A stretch of 64,000 bases of DNA from Brevundimonas intermedia. GTDB lineage: Bacteria > Pseudomonadota > Alphaproteobacteria > Caulobacterales > Caulobacteraceae. Position 1 is the first letter of the stretch. Every line of letters starts with the position of its first letter. The notes under the pieces were generated by a model. It was not told the origin of the DNA. It saw nothing but the letters and a program-made list of their open reading frames with translations, and ran no database searches. Position numbers and translations under genes: made by a program. The stretch is taken from positions 106,938 to 170,937 of the forward strand of contig NZ_BSFD01000005.1 in the NCBI RefSeq assembly GCF_027922165.1. Direction: 5' to 3'. Below, in pieces: positions 63,063-64,000 of this stretch.

Positions 63063-63599
63063 TTAGATGTATCTACGCAGGCTGCGGGCCAGGTCCGAAC
63101 CGCTTTCCTTGCTGCCGCGACGGACTTGCGGCTGGTAGGCGACGCGGGCGTGTTCGACGCAATAGACGCCTTCCGAGGCGCGGCGGCCGCAGAAGCTGAA
63201 CTCGCGCGACGACGGGTCGCCGATCGGCCATTTGCACATGTGGGCGCCCAGGGTCATGACCGTGGCCGTGCCCGGCAGATCCGGGATCGGAGCGGGCGCC
63301 GGGGCGGCCGGTTGAACCGGCTTGGGCTGGACGGCCTCAAGGCGACGCGGGGCCGAGGGCTGGGGCGTCTGGGCCGTGGTCACGGCCGGACGCGGGCGGG
63401 TGGTGCGGAAGGTGGTGGCGGTGCGCGCCGGCTGCGACGGGGCGGCCCGGCCTGACAGACCCAGACGGTGCACCTTGCCGATCACGGCGTTGCGGGTGAC
63501 CCCGCCGCCCAGTTGTTTGGCGATCTGGCTCGCGGACTGGCCCTCAAGCCAGAGTTTCTTCAGCGCGCCTACGCGGTCGTCGGTCCAGCCTGCGGTCAT
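63063..63599 (-). CDS. gcrA: GcrA cell-cycle regulator
   Basis: Master regulator of Caulobacterales and other alphaproteobacteria that binds sigma70 and GANTC-methylated promoters. The product of 178 aa has the N-terminal HTH (TAGWTDDRVGALKKLWLEG, SASQIAKQLGGGVTRNAVI, GKVHRLGLSGR), a Pro/Ala/Gln linker (about 60-120), and the C-terminal sigma-interacting domain (HMCKWPIGDPSSREFSFCG then YCVEHARVAYQP) with conserved cysteines. ATG 63599 has GGAGGG upstream. Confidence 0.96.
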   Translation of the reverse strand: MTAGWTDDRVGALKKLWLEGQSASQIAKQLGGGVTRNAVIGKVHRLGLSGRAAPSQPARTATTFRTTRPRPAVTTAQTPQPSAPRRLEAVQPKPVQPAAPAPAPIPDLPGTATVMTLGAHMCKWPIGDPSSREFSFCGRRASEGVYCVEHARVAYQPQVRRGSKESGSDLARSLRRYI

Positions 63600-63619
63600 G
63601 CCACCCTCCAGCGAGTTTG

Positions 63620-63821
63620 GATTCAATATCTAGGTCCAGGCTCCCCCTCCGGGGTCTTGACCTACCACTAATCGTAAACCAGCCGTTAAGAGACGCAAGA
63701 TGTGCGAATCAACCGTCCACAGAAACCAGATGTTGAATCTTCGTTAAGGTTAAGCCGGAGGCGTAAAGGGTGACGCGTGAAACGTCACTCAGCGAAGGTC
63801 ACGATTCACCAATCCCGAGTC
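63620..63821. promoter_or_regulatory. gcrA upstream region with five GANTC sites
   Basis: GANTC occurs at 63620-63624, 63706-63710, 63735-63739, 63803-63807 and 63817-63821. TTAAGGTTAA (63744-63753) holds two TTAA/TTAACC-type half-sites on the reverse strand, and TTAAG at 63686. The 267-bp gap to the divergent permease has no gene. CcrM/CtrA control is inferred from Caulobacter. Confidence 0.55.
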
Positions 63822-63866
63822 ACCACGCCCTTGCGAAGCCACGTCCCAAAGCGCATCTGGCGCCCC

Positions 63867-64000
63867 ATGACCGAGACCACGCCCGCTCTGATCGCCACTC
63901 GCCCCGCCGGCCTGCCGCAGCCGCGGCGTTATCCGGGGGTCAACTGGATCGGGGTGCAGACCCTGTATCTTCGCGAGGTGCGGCGGTTTTGGAAGGTGGG
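63867..64000 (+). CDS. ABC-2 type transporter permease, N-terminal fragment
   Basis: The window ends inside this gene. ATG 63867 begins MTETTPALIATRPAG, then PRRYPGVNWIGVQTLYLREVRRFWKV, the cytoplasmic N-terminus typical of ABC-2 export permeases just before their first membrane helix. Divergent from gcrA. About 44 residues are visible, so the family call is provisional. Confidence 0.6.
   Translation, partial: MTETTPALIATRPAGLPQPRRYPGVNWIGVQTLYLREVRRFWKV

Overview
The window is high-GC, gene-dense chromosomal DNA from an alphaproteobacterium, most likely Caulobacterales and close to Brevundimonas or Caulobacter. The main evidence is a GcrA cell-cycle regulator with clustered GANTC (CcrM-type) sites upstream, a Caulobacter-type pilA-cpaABCDEF-tadBC pilus locus, a lysC-ptsP pair, a TonB-dependent receptor, and OdhA/OdhB-type TCA genes. 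Genus is inferred from gene content only. Functions are assigned by reading protein motifs; no database search was run.

Layout. 1-3.8 kb: a TonB-dependent receptor cut by the window edge, then an MFS transporter. 3.8-13.2 kb: the TCA block sucC ... sucD-sucA-sucB. sucC and sucD are separated by about 2.3 kb holding two diverged secreted paralogs, a frameshifted vapB copy and an intact vapBC toxin-antitoxin pair. 13.2-17.4 kb: a GST, a small membrane protein, prfA, an Rrf2-type regulator and two small lipoproteins. 17.4-24.4 kb: ispG, a RodZ-like membrane protein, ptsP, lysC and divergent ubiG. 24.6-32.2 kb: an OPT transporter, a PAP2 phosphatase, mutM, a membrane protein, an enoyl-CoA hydratase, an alpha/beta hydrolase and an unrecognised coiled-coil lipoprotein. 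32.2-44.3 kb: recQ, an NAD-binding epimerase-like protein, DUF488, an M1 peptidase, a Bcr/CflA-type efflux pump, amn, a membrane protein plus winged-helix regulator pair, a tyrosine phosphatase and pabB.

44.3-55.2 kb is a complete-looking tad/cpa pilus locus. Two TadE/TadG pseudopilins and a free-standing secretin N-domain protein lie on the minus strand. They diverge from pilA, cpaA (prepilin peptidase), cpaB, cpaC (secretin), cpaD, cpaE, cpaF (ATPase), tadB and tadC. The shared intergenic region has a perfect 9-bp inverted repeat and three GANTC sites. 55.3-64 kb: an SRPBCC protein, a 2Fe-2S-type ferredoxin-like protein, an M20 peptidase, a small lipoprotein, dapE, a cupin, an MFS exporter, a dCTP deaminase, apaG, gcrA and the start of an ABC-2 permease.

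Two dispersed repeat families sit between genes. One is a G/C-rich element flanked by inverted ends (8.2, 24.4 and 61.2 kb, with a diverged relative at 57.5 kb). The other is a 175-178 bp nested palindrome present in two oppositely oriented copies (35.8 and 41.0 kb). I saw no rRNA, tRNA, CRISPR array, transposase or prophage gene.
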